In this document: piece by piece, positions 47,361-59,355 of the stretch | How the letters are laid out: every line of letters starts with the position of its first letter | How positions within the stretch are numbered: position 1 is the stretch's first letter | Assembly: GCA_947623455.1 (NCBI GenBank) | Contig: OX392538.1 | Coordinates: forward strand, 23,559,001 to 23,623,000 | From: Mimachlamys varia | Lineage: Eukaryota; Mollusca; Bivalvia; Pectinida; Pectinidae | DNA: 64,000 nucleotides | Reading direction: 5' to 3' | Notes under the pieces: model-generated | The model's database searches: none | What the model was told of the DNA's origin: nothing | The model's input: the letters and a program-made list of their open reading frames with translations, nothing else | Position numbers and translations under genes: made by a program

Positions 47361-47739
47361 GTAAAAATTAAAAGAGGTATCAAATAAAGACGATGGAGGT
47401 CAACGTCTTGTTCATTAACCGTTATCTTTACATTTTGACAGAGAGATGTCTTCTGTGGGCCAGTTGAAACTCGGGCTAGGCCATTTGTGACCAAACATTG
47501 TGTAGTCTCCCTAGAAATACGAGAGAGCCTGCTACTTTTTTTTAAGTAATCTAAATTTCCAAATAAGCGTGAAAAAGTTACCTATATATCAACAGGTTTC
47601 TGTCAGAAATTCTAGATTCTTCTTGCTTCATAAATATTTCTTTTGACCCAGGGTCATAAGCATCACTATACCTGTATCACATGTACTATATACAATGATT
47701 CTCATTGCTATCCCACCATCATCAGATAATGGCCTATTC

Positions 47740-48090
47740 AAATCGTCCTTCGTCTGTGGTCCGTCCATCCATCCGTCGTAAATGTTTATTTGTCTGGAAA
47801 TCTCCTCCCACAGTTTTCAATGGATCCCTCTCAAACTACATTTATTCACCATGAAATGAGGTTGTCGTTTACCGAATATCAGTTTGATTTGACTATACTT
47901 CGACGAGTTACTGCCCCTTGCATACTACAAATCTGTAAATCTGAATTGTGTCCGAACACCTCAACAATTTTAAACTGATCTCTATAAAATTGTGTAAATT
48001 GATTATTTAATCATGACATGAAGCTGTGTTTTCTTGAAGAACATCAGTCTGATTCGACATTCGTTTGAAGTGTTACTACCTCTTTCATAT
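47740..48090 (+). repeat. Unnamed repeat with internal duplication
   Basis: Contains GTCCGTCCATCCATCCGTCG, then CTGGAAATCTCCTCCCACAG and TTTCAATGGATCCCTCTCAA. The block ACCATGAAATGAGGTTGTCG...AGTTACTGCCCC (about 47849-47919) recurs in diverged form at about 48013-48085. Similar wording is familiar from mollusc intergenic repeats (memory only). Confidence 0.4.
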
Positions 48091-48099
48091 TTGTCAATA

Positions 48100-49150
48100 T
48101 ATATCTTGTCCGGATATCTTCTGTAGTCTTTCAATCTTATTTGGTTATAGCATTATTAACACTTTGAAAACTGTACCGTCTTTGTGACGTTGCATTTGAA
48201 TAAAAAAGGTTCGATATTTCCGATATTTTACATTCTGATACAATTGCATTTATGCCATTCCTTTTGGCATGAAGAGCGTATATTGTTCGGCCCTCGCTAC
48301 TCATGTTCTCTGCTACGACTGCAGGAATTACGACCTTCATTCCATAACTCTTTAACAGGAAAAAAAAGCAGTACAACAGTCATGATAATATGTGTTATGT
48401 CTTTTTCAAAGAAACATGATCAGAAAAGCATCCGCATGCATTTATCTTGATGAACGCTGTAGTACATAATAGTAGCTTCCTTTAATATACACACCACACA
48501 TTTCTCGTTTAAATAGTTCAAAGTACTATGTTGCAACATTCAAGGGAATATGTCCCTACTTCTATATATTAAACAAAGGGAATGCGTATGCTATTATATT
48601 ATATGTACTTGCATCAATATCTTCATATACATTATCCTGTATTTGTCTTGTCAACCTAAGGAGAGAACTTATATAGACCTAGCCAGCTGCTTATTCCGAT
48701 TGTTTTATAATAAAGTATGATGATATGAAAACACCACACATGGAAATACGTTCTTTCTACGAGTTATTCGCCTTCGAATTGCTATAAGAATTTACAGAGA
48801 AGTATTTTAGTCAGTGCTTGTTAGATTCATAGCCTTTTTTCTTTCTTTCTCTTTTTTGAGGCAGCAGAATCAAGTTCACGCTGCCCACCTCCCCCCCCCC
48901 TACCCACCACCCAATGCTCTTATGCGTTCTGTGCAGTGGAACAGGTTCATTGTAGATGTGTGTCTACTCAATGTTTACAATGTAGCTATCGGTCTACACA
49001 ACCTATTTTACGTACTTACACTTTATATAAATGCTCACTTGGTTATACATATATATAGTGACATGCAATAAGACGATACATAATACGGCTTTACATGTAT
49101 GTCATAATATATCAAACGTACAATGCTAGGCTGTTCTGGCTTAAAATATT
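48100..49150. other. Gene-free stretch
   Basis: No gene or repeat of the listed families seen. Only a short C-run near 48891. Confidence 0.35.
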
Positions 49151-49156
49151 CTTAAT

Positions 49157-49380
49157 ACTGTATATCACTTTGATTTCGCGAATTTCTTATTTTTCGAGCT
49201 TATTTTTCAGTGATTACATAATTTCGCGAACGTCTATCTAGAAGTGACAATGACGATAGAATATACACAGGACACATTTAGAGATAGAAAAAAAATCGCG
49301 AGGTATTTGAATTCGTGGTAGAATTTCGCGAATTAACGCGACAATAAATACCCCGCGAAATAAGGTTATTTACAGTAGGC
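49157..49380. mobile_element. TA-flanked MITE with TTTCGCG ends
   Basis: Seen: TA-CTGTATATCACTTTGATTTC at the left and CGAAATAAGGTTATTTACAG-TA at the right, inverted relative to each other, about 220 bp apart. Several internal TTTCGCGAA words. Known: TA target duplication is typical of Tc1/mariner-type elements. No coding frame. Confidence 0.6.
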
Positions 49381-51240
49381 ATATCACGAAAATAATCAAA
49401 TGACATGCGTAGTATATAGATTAAATCAATTTTAACATTCGAAAATGCATATCTATCATATGTATTATCACATTCTATCTATAGCATAAACGAGCCAAAC
49501 TTTGATAAGAAATTCACCAAACGTGCAGAACGTTCCGAGAAATTAATAGAGCGTGCAGAACATATATATATATCTGTACTCAGTTTTATTGCAAATGCTA
49601 GCGAACATATGTTACTTTACATATCAAGTCAATCTTACCGTGTCTATTAGGCATGACAAAATCTTATGCATTTGTAATTTTTTTTCATTTGCAGACATTA
49701 ACCATATTTCTTTGCGTTTCATTTAAATTTTCCTTTTTTTTTAAATTTCAATCTGAACATGTTATACTCATGACAAAGAGATATGCTGGGTTACATTTCC
49801 CCAAAACTCTGCTGCGCTGGTGTGCGGGTTACTATGCTCTTTGCCCTAAAACGCTGGTGTGCAATTGTGTACTGCTATGACGAAACTATCACACAGGTAG
49901 CCCTGTCAGAATCGTGTGTCTAATAATATTTGTTGACATTATGGCAATACTTTAAATATCGTATAAACAAAACTGACAGCTCGATCGGTGTGATTTTATT
50001 TGAACATAACTCAAATTTTCTAATGTATAAAAAACAACGAAAGTTATGTGAACGGGTATTCAAGCATGCAATGTATACTTTTGTTCTGGACACAAGCTTA
50101 CTCCGTTCCTATCGACTTCATCAAGCTTACTATAAAACACCTGTCACATTGTAGAGGGGCAATTAAGTGAATTGTTTTTTTATAATATCGCCCAATATTT
50201 TATAACATTGTAGTTGAGTTATCCTTTTGAACTATTCATACCAATATTCTGACAAAATTTGATGCTTTTTATATGCGTTTTTTCAATTAATAATAAAGAA
50301 ATCCTTAATCATCCAACCCATGCAAATGAGATATATGTTTTCAATCATCTCTGAGCAGGTAGCAGGCGCAGAAAGGCCTCGTAGATGTAATACAAATGCC
50401 TTCGAAATTGAAGTACAGCCTGTCAAATAATATGTATCTGGATAAAAGTAAGCATACCACAAATCACATTACATTTCATGTACATGTCGAATTCCTGAGT
50501 TCATAGCACTTTCTTCACGACATCTCTGAAATTCGCGACGATTTTTATTTACGTCGCATGGTAAAGAGCGAGTACGTGTTCAGGTTAACAAATGTCCCTT
50601 CAGAGGGCCCCTGTGTGTGCAAGTTCTCAATAATATCTGTTTTTGGTTAGTTTAGAGTAAACAAACACAATTTCTCGTGGGATCTAAAAATAATCATATA
50701 TATCATAATTATTGGTAACGTATTACGCGAATCCAATATTTCTTGAAAGACGTACATGTGAAATCAAACCCCCCGTGTCCTAGCTCGAGCTGGCCTCTAT
50801 TTATTATCAACACATAATGTGGTTGCTCCAGGGACGTGGTTATTTCGTGCTTTATTCTGATGTCGCTATATTTGGCGTGGGCTTTCCCAAAAATTTAATT
50901 GACCACATCCGAAATCGATTACACGATATCTAATTATCAAGTACTGATTCATTCGTCGAAATATAGGTGTTTTTTCATTCTAGTTGATTTTATAAAAAAA
51001 ACTTGGGTTCACGAAATCGCTTCGTTAAGAAACTTGATCAACAACGTTTGTTGTTTTTTTATTCTATCGAGTACTTTCCCAAAGTACTTCTTTGCCGTCA
51101 TAAGATTTGTTTTAACATACTTAATTACGGAATAGGAAAGGAAAGTGTTGAAAGCATTTTGTTGATGTCTGGGAAATCCCATTTCTTTTATAGATATATT
51201 GAATATGGCTATATTTGACGTAAATATTTGTTGTAGTGGA
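49380..51240. other. Gene-free stretch
   Basis: About 49500-49780 has diverged similarity to 56950-57130 and 58900-59200 (phrases such as TTCATTTACATTTTC and the AACATG...ACACATGA region). No gene seen. Confidence 0.3.
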
Positions 51241-51242
51241 TA

Positions 51243-51540
51243 TGGACCGGGTCGATCGTCGGCGACTAGATTAATTGGTTGAGCGTCCGTCTAGAGACTG
51301 GCGTACATTTTTCCTCTCCTGTAACATGTGGCGCCAAACGGAATACCCACGGTGGGGTGGTATAGGGTCTCGTGTGTGTCTTCGGGGTCGAAAACTTTGT
51401 TTAAGGAGATAGAGAGATCTGAACCGGGTCTATCGTCGGCGACCAGATAGCTCAATTGGTTGAGCGGCCATCTAGAGTTCGGAAGCTCCCGGTTTCGAAC
51501 CACGGTCTGGTTGTGCATTTTCCCTCTCCTGTAAAAGTAT
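51243..51540 (+). mobile_element. Two tandem tRNA-headed SINE units
   Basis: Unit 2 (51416-51540) contains a tRNA-like block: ACCAGATAGCTCAATTGGTT GAGCG (A box and D arm), then GGTTTCGAACC (B box) and GGTCTGGT, which pairs with ACCAGA as an acceptor stem. Unit 1 (51243-51335) starts with the same GGGTCGATCGTCGGCGAC but has lost the B-box part. Both end CCTCTCCTGTAA. Imperfect T-arm pairing argues against a functional tRNA. Confidence 0.7.
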
Positions 51541-52211
51541 CAACAACACCTAACTTTTAAAAAGTTTAAAAAGTCCTGTTCAATTTGTTTGATATATTTT
51601 CCATGTATCTTTGCTACCAGAAAATGTTTAACCATTATTATTTTATTTTCAGTTTTCATCCAGGCCAACATAGGAAATTGTTGGCTGTTTTCCGCCATAC
51701 CTTTTTGTTTTTGATTCATTGTGCATCATACAATGTATTATTATTATACAATCTTTTTATGGCTTTTAATACGTGACCACTTGAATAAGAACCATAAAAA
51801 GTGTCAGATTTTCTTAATTCATGTTAACATAAAATATGTTTATCTTTATTTTTTAACAACATCATCGCACATGCACCTATATACGTAAGTAACAATCATG
51901 AATAATTGTCGCATAGGCTATTAAAAAGTTCTTTTTTTTTTTACAAAATATCAATCATTTTGTCATTTTCATTTGACATACATTGGATTGGTAAAGCCCA
52001 TGATAATGGGATTAGCCGTCCTAGAGGACCTTGGTCCTATAAAAGCATGTGGGTGAACCTCGATAAACCAACCTACGCCGGCAGAGGGCGTGTTCATGTC
52101 TATTAAAAGAATCAAACCCGTGCGTTATGATGAAAGGACATCAATGCTAATTTGAAGAGAAACGAAGTCGTAGCTATGTTGCACAACCGACGGCTGTAAA
52201 CTCCAATACAG

Positions 52212-54697
52212 CTACAGTCTCATTTCACTAGCATTGTCGCCTCCTTGAATACATGTTTCTGTCATAGACTCTGTAGTTTTGTTCCTCTGGGTTTTGTCAA
52301 AAGTTTTTCCGAAATGTTTCACAACGTATCTAGTAAAACCGACCAGAACGAAGTATATAAGTAGCACAATGAATCCTTCAACAACAAATGCATAGCACAT
52401 CCATATATCACCAAACTTCTCCATAATGTTTCCCAGCATCACCGGATTGAACGCGGACCCAATACAAGAGGAAATCATAAAAAGGGAAGAGACTTTCCCG
52501 GTTACCGGAGTAATATATTCATTAACCCAGGTAAATAACAGGGAAAATACCACAGCCCTGAAGAATCCTAGAACACAACAAGAGATCCACATGCCGATCT
52601 CGTAATAGTATATGGAACTGATCAAAACACCTACAAAGGACAGAAACACAAAGGTGCAGTTGACAACAGTGTACACTAGTGTATTAATACAATTCATAAA
52701 CAATGACACAGCGATAGAAACAATGCCACATATATTCGTGACGGATGTTATCCAAGCGCCATCTGCCGGTTTCCAATGTAGGTAATTCACACAGAAAACC
52801 GTAAGATATGAATCAAAAGCATCATACATTCCAAGAAAGAACAGAAAGAATCCACTGGCCGTGACCAAACAGCAACCCTTTATTTTAGCAGGAAGTGTCC
52901 TTGGGTTGCGTTCCGACTTTAACTCAGCTTCCGGTTTCACTCTTGCATTTGTTATGACACATGGCTCCGACTCATCTTCTGGTTCGATCATTTTGATTTT
53001 CTTAGCAGTATCTGTATTTTCCTTTTGATATATGAAGTACAAAACCAAAAACGCTATCGATATGCAAATGATTAAAAATGCGGTTATTGAGTAGGGAATA
53101 TATATCCTTGATTGAAATGTTTCCGATGACGATGGGCTGGTTGTGGAAAAGACTGCAGTTTCGTTAGTACGGTCTCGGTTAACATGTTGTGGAAGATTAG
53201 AGACAGAGTTACTTGAAGATATGTTATAAAAGAAAGGTAAGTAAGGTATGTAGGGTTCTGTGGTGACGTTGATTGGTATTTCCATGGTTACTGGAATATC
53301 CATCAGAAAGGAAGCAGCTACCAATGGGGACGTGAGGTCTCCAATACAGTACATAAGATCGAGGCAAAAGAACATCAAACGTCTGTTTTTCCATGTAAGC
53401 AGGATCTCAGAGTTGGAAACTGGAAGAAAAACACAAGATGATGTTCTGTCATGGATTTATATATCTGTTCTGGTTTTGCTTCATTATCTACATGTACTAT
53501 ATCAAAATACGACATTACTTTCACTGAAAATTCGATAGAACGAGGCATGTTTACACTTAAAAACTTTACAATGAATGGCGACCAAAGCTATCGTGAGGGG
53601 AGAGAGGGATGGGGCATTTTTTTCCGTCAATCTTGTCAGGATTTGAAAGAAAATTACGAAAGATATGAACATTTCTTCACAAGATGAATTGTTATGATCT
53701 CGAACCTTCAAGTTATTCTGCATGAAAAAGTTTGCAAAATGTCCTAGGTTGAAAAATGCAATCAACAAAATAATCCCACTGAAGATTTAAATTAGATTTG
53801 GTTTTCCAAGCATCTTTCTTGGAGAGGAGCGGAATTAGTTCAGGGAATCATTTTTGGATTTCGTAACAATACAGTCCTTTGCGGGTTGCAGGCTTGTAAG
53901 CCATTATAATAATATAAATAGTAGCAAAGTAAAAATCAAATTGATTAAGCGAGAATATTTTTTGTTCTAGATCTACACTTTGCAAAATCTGAAAAGTGAT
54001 GCGTTAGTTACATAATCAGACTTTGAACCTATATATGTGCGGTACTTACTAGTATCTACGATTCCCTGGCAAAATCCCTGTACCAACTGAGCAACTATCA
54101 TTACTCCAAACACATCGCACCAAGGGGTTACAGCAACAGATACTGCTAGTATCACTAGAGTTATTCCGAACGTTAACTTCCGGTCAAACCTCTCTAGCAA
54201 CCCACTGGTAAGTGCACCAAAAAAGTACCCAATGAAAAACGTTGTAGGAATCCATGACGCCATTTCTAAGTTAACCTGACAGATTTGTTGAATGTCCGGA
54301 AAAGACGGGCCAAAGAGACCGCGGTTACAGCCCTGTAGAGAAAGGGGAGATTATCAGGGGAGTCGGAATTACATGTATTTTGTCGGTATGTTTTCATAAC
54401 AGCAAATAATAATATTATCGTCTCCGTTCTTTTTTTTTAGATGTAAAAGTGAGCGATAGTAGAAACAGTCAAACATGTTATCAATGTGTATTAATGTCTC
54501 CTGATGAATATCGAGATATTTTTTAAAGTAACTTTTGTCATAATGAAAACATTACTTACTATCATGAGAAATGCACCGTAGATGCAGATGGAATATAAAA
54601 TTTTCTGTCGAGAGGCCTTTTCTGGACTTATATTGTTGTCAGTTGCCTGGTGTATATTCCCATCCATCTCTATTTCATAAGTGTCAATGTTGTGCAT
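52212..54697 (-). CDS. MFS transporter A, MFSD4/NaGLT1-like, three exons, 542 aa
   Basis: Role: integral plasma-membrane transporter of the major facilitator superfamily. The closest fold I recognise is the MFSD4/sodium-dependent glucose transporter 1 group; substrate is inferred only. Exons 54560-54697, 54050-54332, 52212-53419 (1629 nt; phases 0 and 1 agree). ATG at 54697 has an upstream in-frame TAA. TM1 is in KILYSICIYGAFLMI; GLFGPSFPDIQ and the loop GALTSGLLERFDRK (MFS motif A) follow, then QGFCQGIVDT, matching the family's G-x-x-DT signature. The first external region of exon 3 has three Asn-x-Ser/Thr sites. A charged cytosolic loop (EPEDESEP...SERNP) separates the two halves, and about six more hydrophobic helices follow. 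Exon 1 may be preceded by a leader exon: a TTTCCTCATTTTAG acceptor-like site is about 60 bp upstream. Confidence 0.85.
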
Positions 54698-55334
54698 TTT
54701 GCGTGCTTCCGATTACCAATTGGTCCAGTTTCCCAGCCGATCGTCTGATTTCTAAAATGAGGAAAGCAAATGCTGTATTGCTATTATCAATAGAATATAT
54801 AAACATACAAACGCTGTAAATGCATGTAGTTGTACACAAGCTGTCAATCCAATCGACCAATATATCATCATTCCTCGTCAACGCATGGAAGTAACACCAT
54901 TATATTTACAAACAATGTTTAAAGACACTTTGCGGATAGTTTAGCAGAACATTCCGAAGGTTGTAAGTATTTCATAAATATCAAAAACCAATAAAATGTA
55001 AAAACCTTTTTTGTTCTAGTAGCAAATATCATTCGACAACGAAGCACTGTCGTTTACTCTTAGACGTGTTCGAATTGCACAGTAATATGACAGTAGTCCA
55101 CATTAATATTCTACATTAAGATATCCGAGATAAAGTTGGCAGCATATACATATACTGGCAATATTGAATTATGCATTACGCTGTGAGTTATCTAGTATTC
55201 GTCCTGTAAAGGCAATGCTGCTCGTGTTACGTTAAGTAATGGTACCTGTCGTATTGGCTTTAAGTGTTAATTGCTTATGTTAAAGTTTGACTTATAAACT
55301 ACTACATGTACTAAAAATCATAGAAGACTAAAGA

Positions 55335-55896
55335 AATTATTTAGATGATATCAAGTAAGTAGCAGCTAGTTCAATGGACCTTTCTAAAGCATTTGATTGT
55401 TTACCTCATGAAATTCCTCTTGCTAAATAATCTGTCTATGGTATTTCGGAATCCTTTGTCAAGTTAGTAGAAACTAATCTCTTAAACAGAACACATTGTA
55501 CTAAAATTAAAGATTCATTCAGTAGCTGGGGCAACATCACGAAAGAAGTACCACAGGGCTCGAGTCCCGGTTCCCTCCTATTCAACATCTTCATAAACGA
55601 TAACTTTCTTTCAATACAACACTGTAAGCTCTACGACTATGCCGACAACAATCTCTCAAAGACAACACCTCAAAAACCTAAACAAAATGACAATGGTTCA
55701 CACATTCATCCTGTCATATTTCAACTTTTTTCCTCTAGTTTTGCATTTCTTTACCGAGATAAATATAACAAAATACAGGAATATATCTTAGGGAACAAAC
55801 ATCCTAGCCAAACCACAAATAGTTAGACTAACAATGGGAAGAACAAGACAAATGGTTTTGGAAACCTATATCATCATACACAAAACTACAACATAG

Positions 55897-55897
<1 letters not shown>
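55335..55897 (+). pseudogene. LINE RT remnant, copy in duplication unit A
   Basis: MDLSKAFDCLPHE (about 55374), EVPQGSSPGSLLFN (about 55545), YDYADNNLS (about 55635) with stops between. The catalytic YADD is decayed to YADN. It is cut off at the poly-C tract; the homologous fossil continues further in unit B. Confidence 0.75.
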
Positions 55898-55949
<52 letters not shown>

Positions 55950-55959
55950 ACACACACAC
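55897..55959. repeat. C39 homopolymer followed by (AC)12
   Basis: An uninterrupted run of 39 C at 55897-55935, then alternating AC to 55959. It is absent from the homologous place in unit B (about 62997). Confidence 0.95.
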
Positions 55960-56565
55960 GTACAAACAGTTTGACAAGTCCGCTGAATTCTAATTCTAAG
56001 GGAATATAATCCAATTCCAGTTCATTGAGATAAGGACATTGTAAGGCTTATTACAAATCTGGGGAAGCGTGACTTGGTCGATTTGTTGATTTGGCTTATA
56101 ATTTTAAATTGTACAAAAGAAATAGGTTGATAAGATTTTCCAAGATATCGTCGGCCTGTCGGCAAACCGTCAACAAATACGTCTCCGACGATTTGGCTTC
56201 AGAAAGTGAGGACGAAAACGAATTCGACAGGCGAAACAGAGGACATTGAGAAGTATTCAGCACAAAAATGTCTTTCGTAAACGAACTTTGCTGTTTGTAT
56301 ATGATGTAATGACAACAATTCCACGGAACTTCCGCAGCGGGGGGTCTTTGTCTTTGCGACACTATGGTGTCAATGCTCCTCGTAGTGCCGCCCATTTCGA
56401 CCAGTGTTTTGGGTGTGACTGGTACGGCCACTGAAGGAGGAGAGACTGAGGTAAATCCAGGCAGGGAGGATCCGACAGCCCCGGTAACACACTAACAGGT
56501 TCAAGTGAGGAAATTCATGATAAGTATATATATACTGCCCTTGCTTTGTTTGAATATCAAGATAA
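55960..56565. other. Gene-free stretch between transporter units
   Basis: A 111-codon minus frame (56096-56431) and overlapping plus frames show no recognisable domain. An acidic plus-strand phrase (ASESEDENEFDRRNRG near 56200) could be a transposase relic, but support is lacking. Confidence 0.3.
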
Positions 56566-56942
56566 ATTAGAGAATACCGAAGCGTTAACAAAATCATAAT
56601 TCAAACTCAAAATCGATTAAACCAGGGGCAAAATATGAACAAAGGATTAATTTACATGGAAAACCTAGTAAAAGCACAAAAGAATAAGACCAGGTGTTCC
56701 AGAAGAGTAAGCGTTTCTGCTTATCGACGACAACCGTCATGTAAATCGTTGTCACATCCAAGTAAACACAAAGTTCTAAAAACGAGAACTGAGATGCATT
56801 GTCAATCACGACAAGTAATAACACTAATGAGCATACTTAAAAACGTCCATCTTCATATCACTGAAAGATACAGAATATTTCTCAATAAGACAAAGATGGC
56901 GACCATAAAACTTGCCCATATTTCAGGTCAACCTTCATCATA
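56566..56942 (+). repeat. R1 interspersed repeat, copy (near full length)
   Basis: AGAGAATACCGAAGCGTTAA start, GACCAGGTGTTCCAGAAGAG, core TGCTTATCGACGACAACCGT, and 3' part GACAAAGATGGCGACCATAA with TTCAGGTCAACCTTCATC at the end. Confidence 0.85.
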
Positions 56943-57354
56943 AGCTACGCAGTAATCTCGTATGTCTAAGTAGAGATAGCTTATTTATTTGTAAATGTCT
57001 TCACGTGCAGACATCAAATATATTTCTATACATTTCATTTACATTTTGTTTCATTTCAATATCAAAACATGATGCCGATACATCGTTAACTGTATATTAC
57101 TATGTGAACTGGTTTAGCTTCTGAAAAAGTCTATACGGACCCCATGTTGATTTATATCATGGTCACGTCTTACATGTAATGCGTCGGAATTTTGCCCGAA
57201 ACTAGGGTGAATAAACTAGTTAGCTGTATAGAGGATAGTATGCTTAACCCTTCACTTCCACTAGACAGCTGGCCAAGATCACAAGGTTAGTTATGTTATT
57301 CAAGCCGGTTATAGGTAATCTCTGTTGTTTAATGACTAAGAAACATATAGCATT

Positions 57355-57690
57355 TATATAGCATCTATAGTTTGCTTGTTAGTGTGTTTACTTGTTGTGA
57401 TTGACAATGATACTCGGTTCTCATTTTGAGGATTGATGCTTACTTGGATGAGGCCAAGGTTATCCAAAGGGTATCCATGTTGATTTGGGTGTGAAAGAGA
57501 TTTACATGGCGTGTGTCGTCGATGAATCAGAAGACGCTTACTCTTCCGGAACACCTGGTGTTATTCTCTTGTGCTTTTACGAGAGTCTCCATGTAAATCG
57601 TTCCTTTGTTTCTATTTTGCCATTAGGTTAATCGATTTTGAGTTCGGATAATGGTTTTGTTGACGCTTTGGTATACTCTCTTATTATTTT
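57355..57690 (-). repeat. R1 interspersed repeat, copy (near full length), with an insert-like variant 3' half
   Basis: Minus strand: GATTTACATGGCGTGTGTCG, GAATCAGAAGACGCTTACTC, TTCCGGAACACCTGG, GTCTCCATGTAAATCG and end GTTGACGCTTTGGTATACTC. About 40 bp (57453-57492) repeats a modified AGG...TCCATG phrase not seen in other copies. Confidence 0.8.
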
Positions 57691-57733
57691 GTATTTAATC
57701 AAAAGCAACAATTTGGGACGGTAAGGTCAAGGT

Positions 57734-57948
57734 CAATAGTGCTCCTTTCATTTAAGAATTGGTGTATTGGAATGATCACGTGAGAACGTTGAATGTTGGG
57801 TTCTTGCGTACCTACAACGTCCCAAAAACGTATGCTTGTTGGGCATACTCGGTAGATCTCGATAATGATTTCTTTTTCAAGAAATTTTGACAGATATTTC
57901 ACGAACGTTCACTTGGAGAGAAATGCAAGCTATTTCATCATCATTATA
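57734..57948. repeat. 215-bp direct repeat, copy 1
   Basis: Matches 58131-58345 without gaps at a constant offset of 397 bp, with three substitutions that I can see. On the minus strand both copies keep the same 55-60 codon open frame (contains RFWDVVGTQEPNIQRSHVII). No known domain. Confidence 0.9.
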
Positions 57949-58130
57949 GTCATTTACATCTGTGTTATAAGGGAGAGAATTCATAATTTTGCGTCAAACG
58001 GGGCTTTTTGTAGCTGTGTGTCTATTCACGTTTTACAATGAAGTCATGTGTTACTTATTAAACAGATCACAGTTTCGAATTCTTGTTAGGCAATATATTT
58101 CCCCACTCTTAATACATGCATGATATACAT

Positions 58131-58345
58131 CAATAGTGCTCCTTTCATTTAAGAATTGGTGTATTGGAATGATCACGTGAGAACGTTGAATGTTGGGTTC
58201 TTGCGTACCTACAACGTCCCAAAAACGTATGCTTGTTGGGCATACTCGATAGATCTCGATAATGATTTTTTTTTCAAGAAATTTTGACAGATATTTCACG
58301 AACGTTCACTTGGAGGGAAATGCAAGCTATTTCATCATCATTATA
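58131..58345. repeat. 215-bp direct repeat, copy 2
   Basis: Second copy of the 57734-57948 unit. The 182-bp spacer between the copies is unique. It could be a recent tandem duplication or the termini of a small composite element. Confidence 0.9.
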
Positions 58346-59340
58346 CTGCCCAAGGTCTCCAGCAGAACATAACAAGACGTTCATTTCACAAAAACAAACA
58401 AAAGCAATACTTCAGTAATAAATTCCATTTAATAATTTAACATCGGATTTTTACTGGTTACTGTTCAGTCGATTGACGATACACTTTGACCTGCTTCCCC
58501 TTTCTGTAGATAGATCCTGATGACAGTCACTGCAAAGTGTTTTGTATGCAAAACTTTTAAACTTTGCGATACTCTGTAAAAGAATTTGTAAATAATGTGC
58601 CGATCGAACAAAGTTAGCTTTTCTAGATGACAAGTCAACAACGAAACGAAAGTATGTTTTATAGCACCACCCTCGAGAAGGGGCATACATTGTAACACTT
58701 GGTGTTTCTTTTTCGCACGGAAAAAAGTAGAGGGTCCGTCGCTGGGCCTCCTTCTCGTTGCCAAAGAAGGAAAGGCAGATAAGTGCACAAAATAGAACAT
58801 CCTAGCTGTATCCGAAAGCCTTCCAAGATATTAACATGTGATGTACTAAATATATTTTCATTTTTATTTACATCAATAAAACGTACAGCAAGTTAGTAAG
58901 AAATCAACCAAACATTCCAAGAAATCAATAGGGATCAATCTTTGAAGCTACGCATTAGTAGCATATAATCACGAAGGGAAAGCATGTACACTTGTTAATG
59001 TCGTAGCATACAGACACGAAACATATATCCATGCATTTCATTTACATTTTCTTTTTATCGTTTTAACATTTCTATCTCACAACATGTAGTACACATGAAA
59101 AACAAGATTTTGATTTAATTTGAATGTTTAAAAACATTAGTTGTCGACACAGCATGCACTATATATTACTATGTGAACTGTTGTAGCTTTTAACACGTGG
59201 ATCATTTGAATCAAGGCAACCGAAGTTGTTAGAGGACATTTTCATGTCCATTTGAATAACCGAATCTGTGGTTTTTTTTATAACAGGAAATCTATGTTGA
59301 TTTAAAGAGAAAACAAATTCTGACACTGTTCCATACTAAC
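58346..59340. other. Gene-free stretch 3' of transporter B
   Basis: A 111-codon minus frame at 58465-58800 shows no domain. 58900-59200 resembles 56950-57130. Nothing else supportable. Confidence 0.35.
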
Positions 59341-59355
59341 TGCTGTAAATTCCAG

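Noticed and set aside
51416..51540. Functional tRNA gene
   Set aside because: Poor T-arm pairing, extra leader, tandem damaged copy and shared tail indicate a SINE.
56096..56434. Overlapping frames on both strands near 56.1-56.4 kb
   Set aside because: No convincing transposase or gene motif beyond a short acidic phrase.
57734..58345. LTR pair of a small retrotransposon
   Set aside because: No TG..CA ends, primer-binding site, polypurine tract or flanking target duplication seen around the 215-bp repeats.
58465..58800. 111-codon minus-strand frame
   Set aside because: No domain or supporting exon signals; overlaps another frame of similar length.
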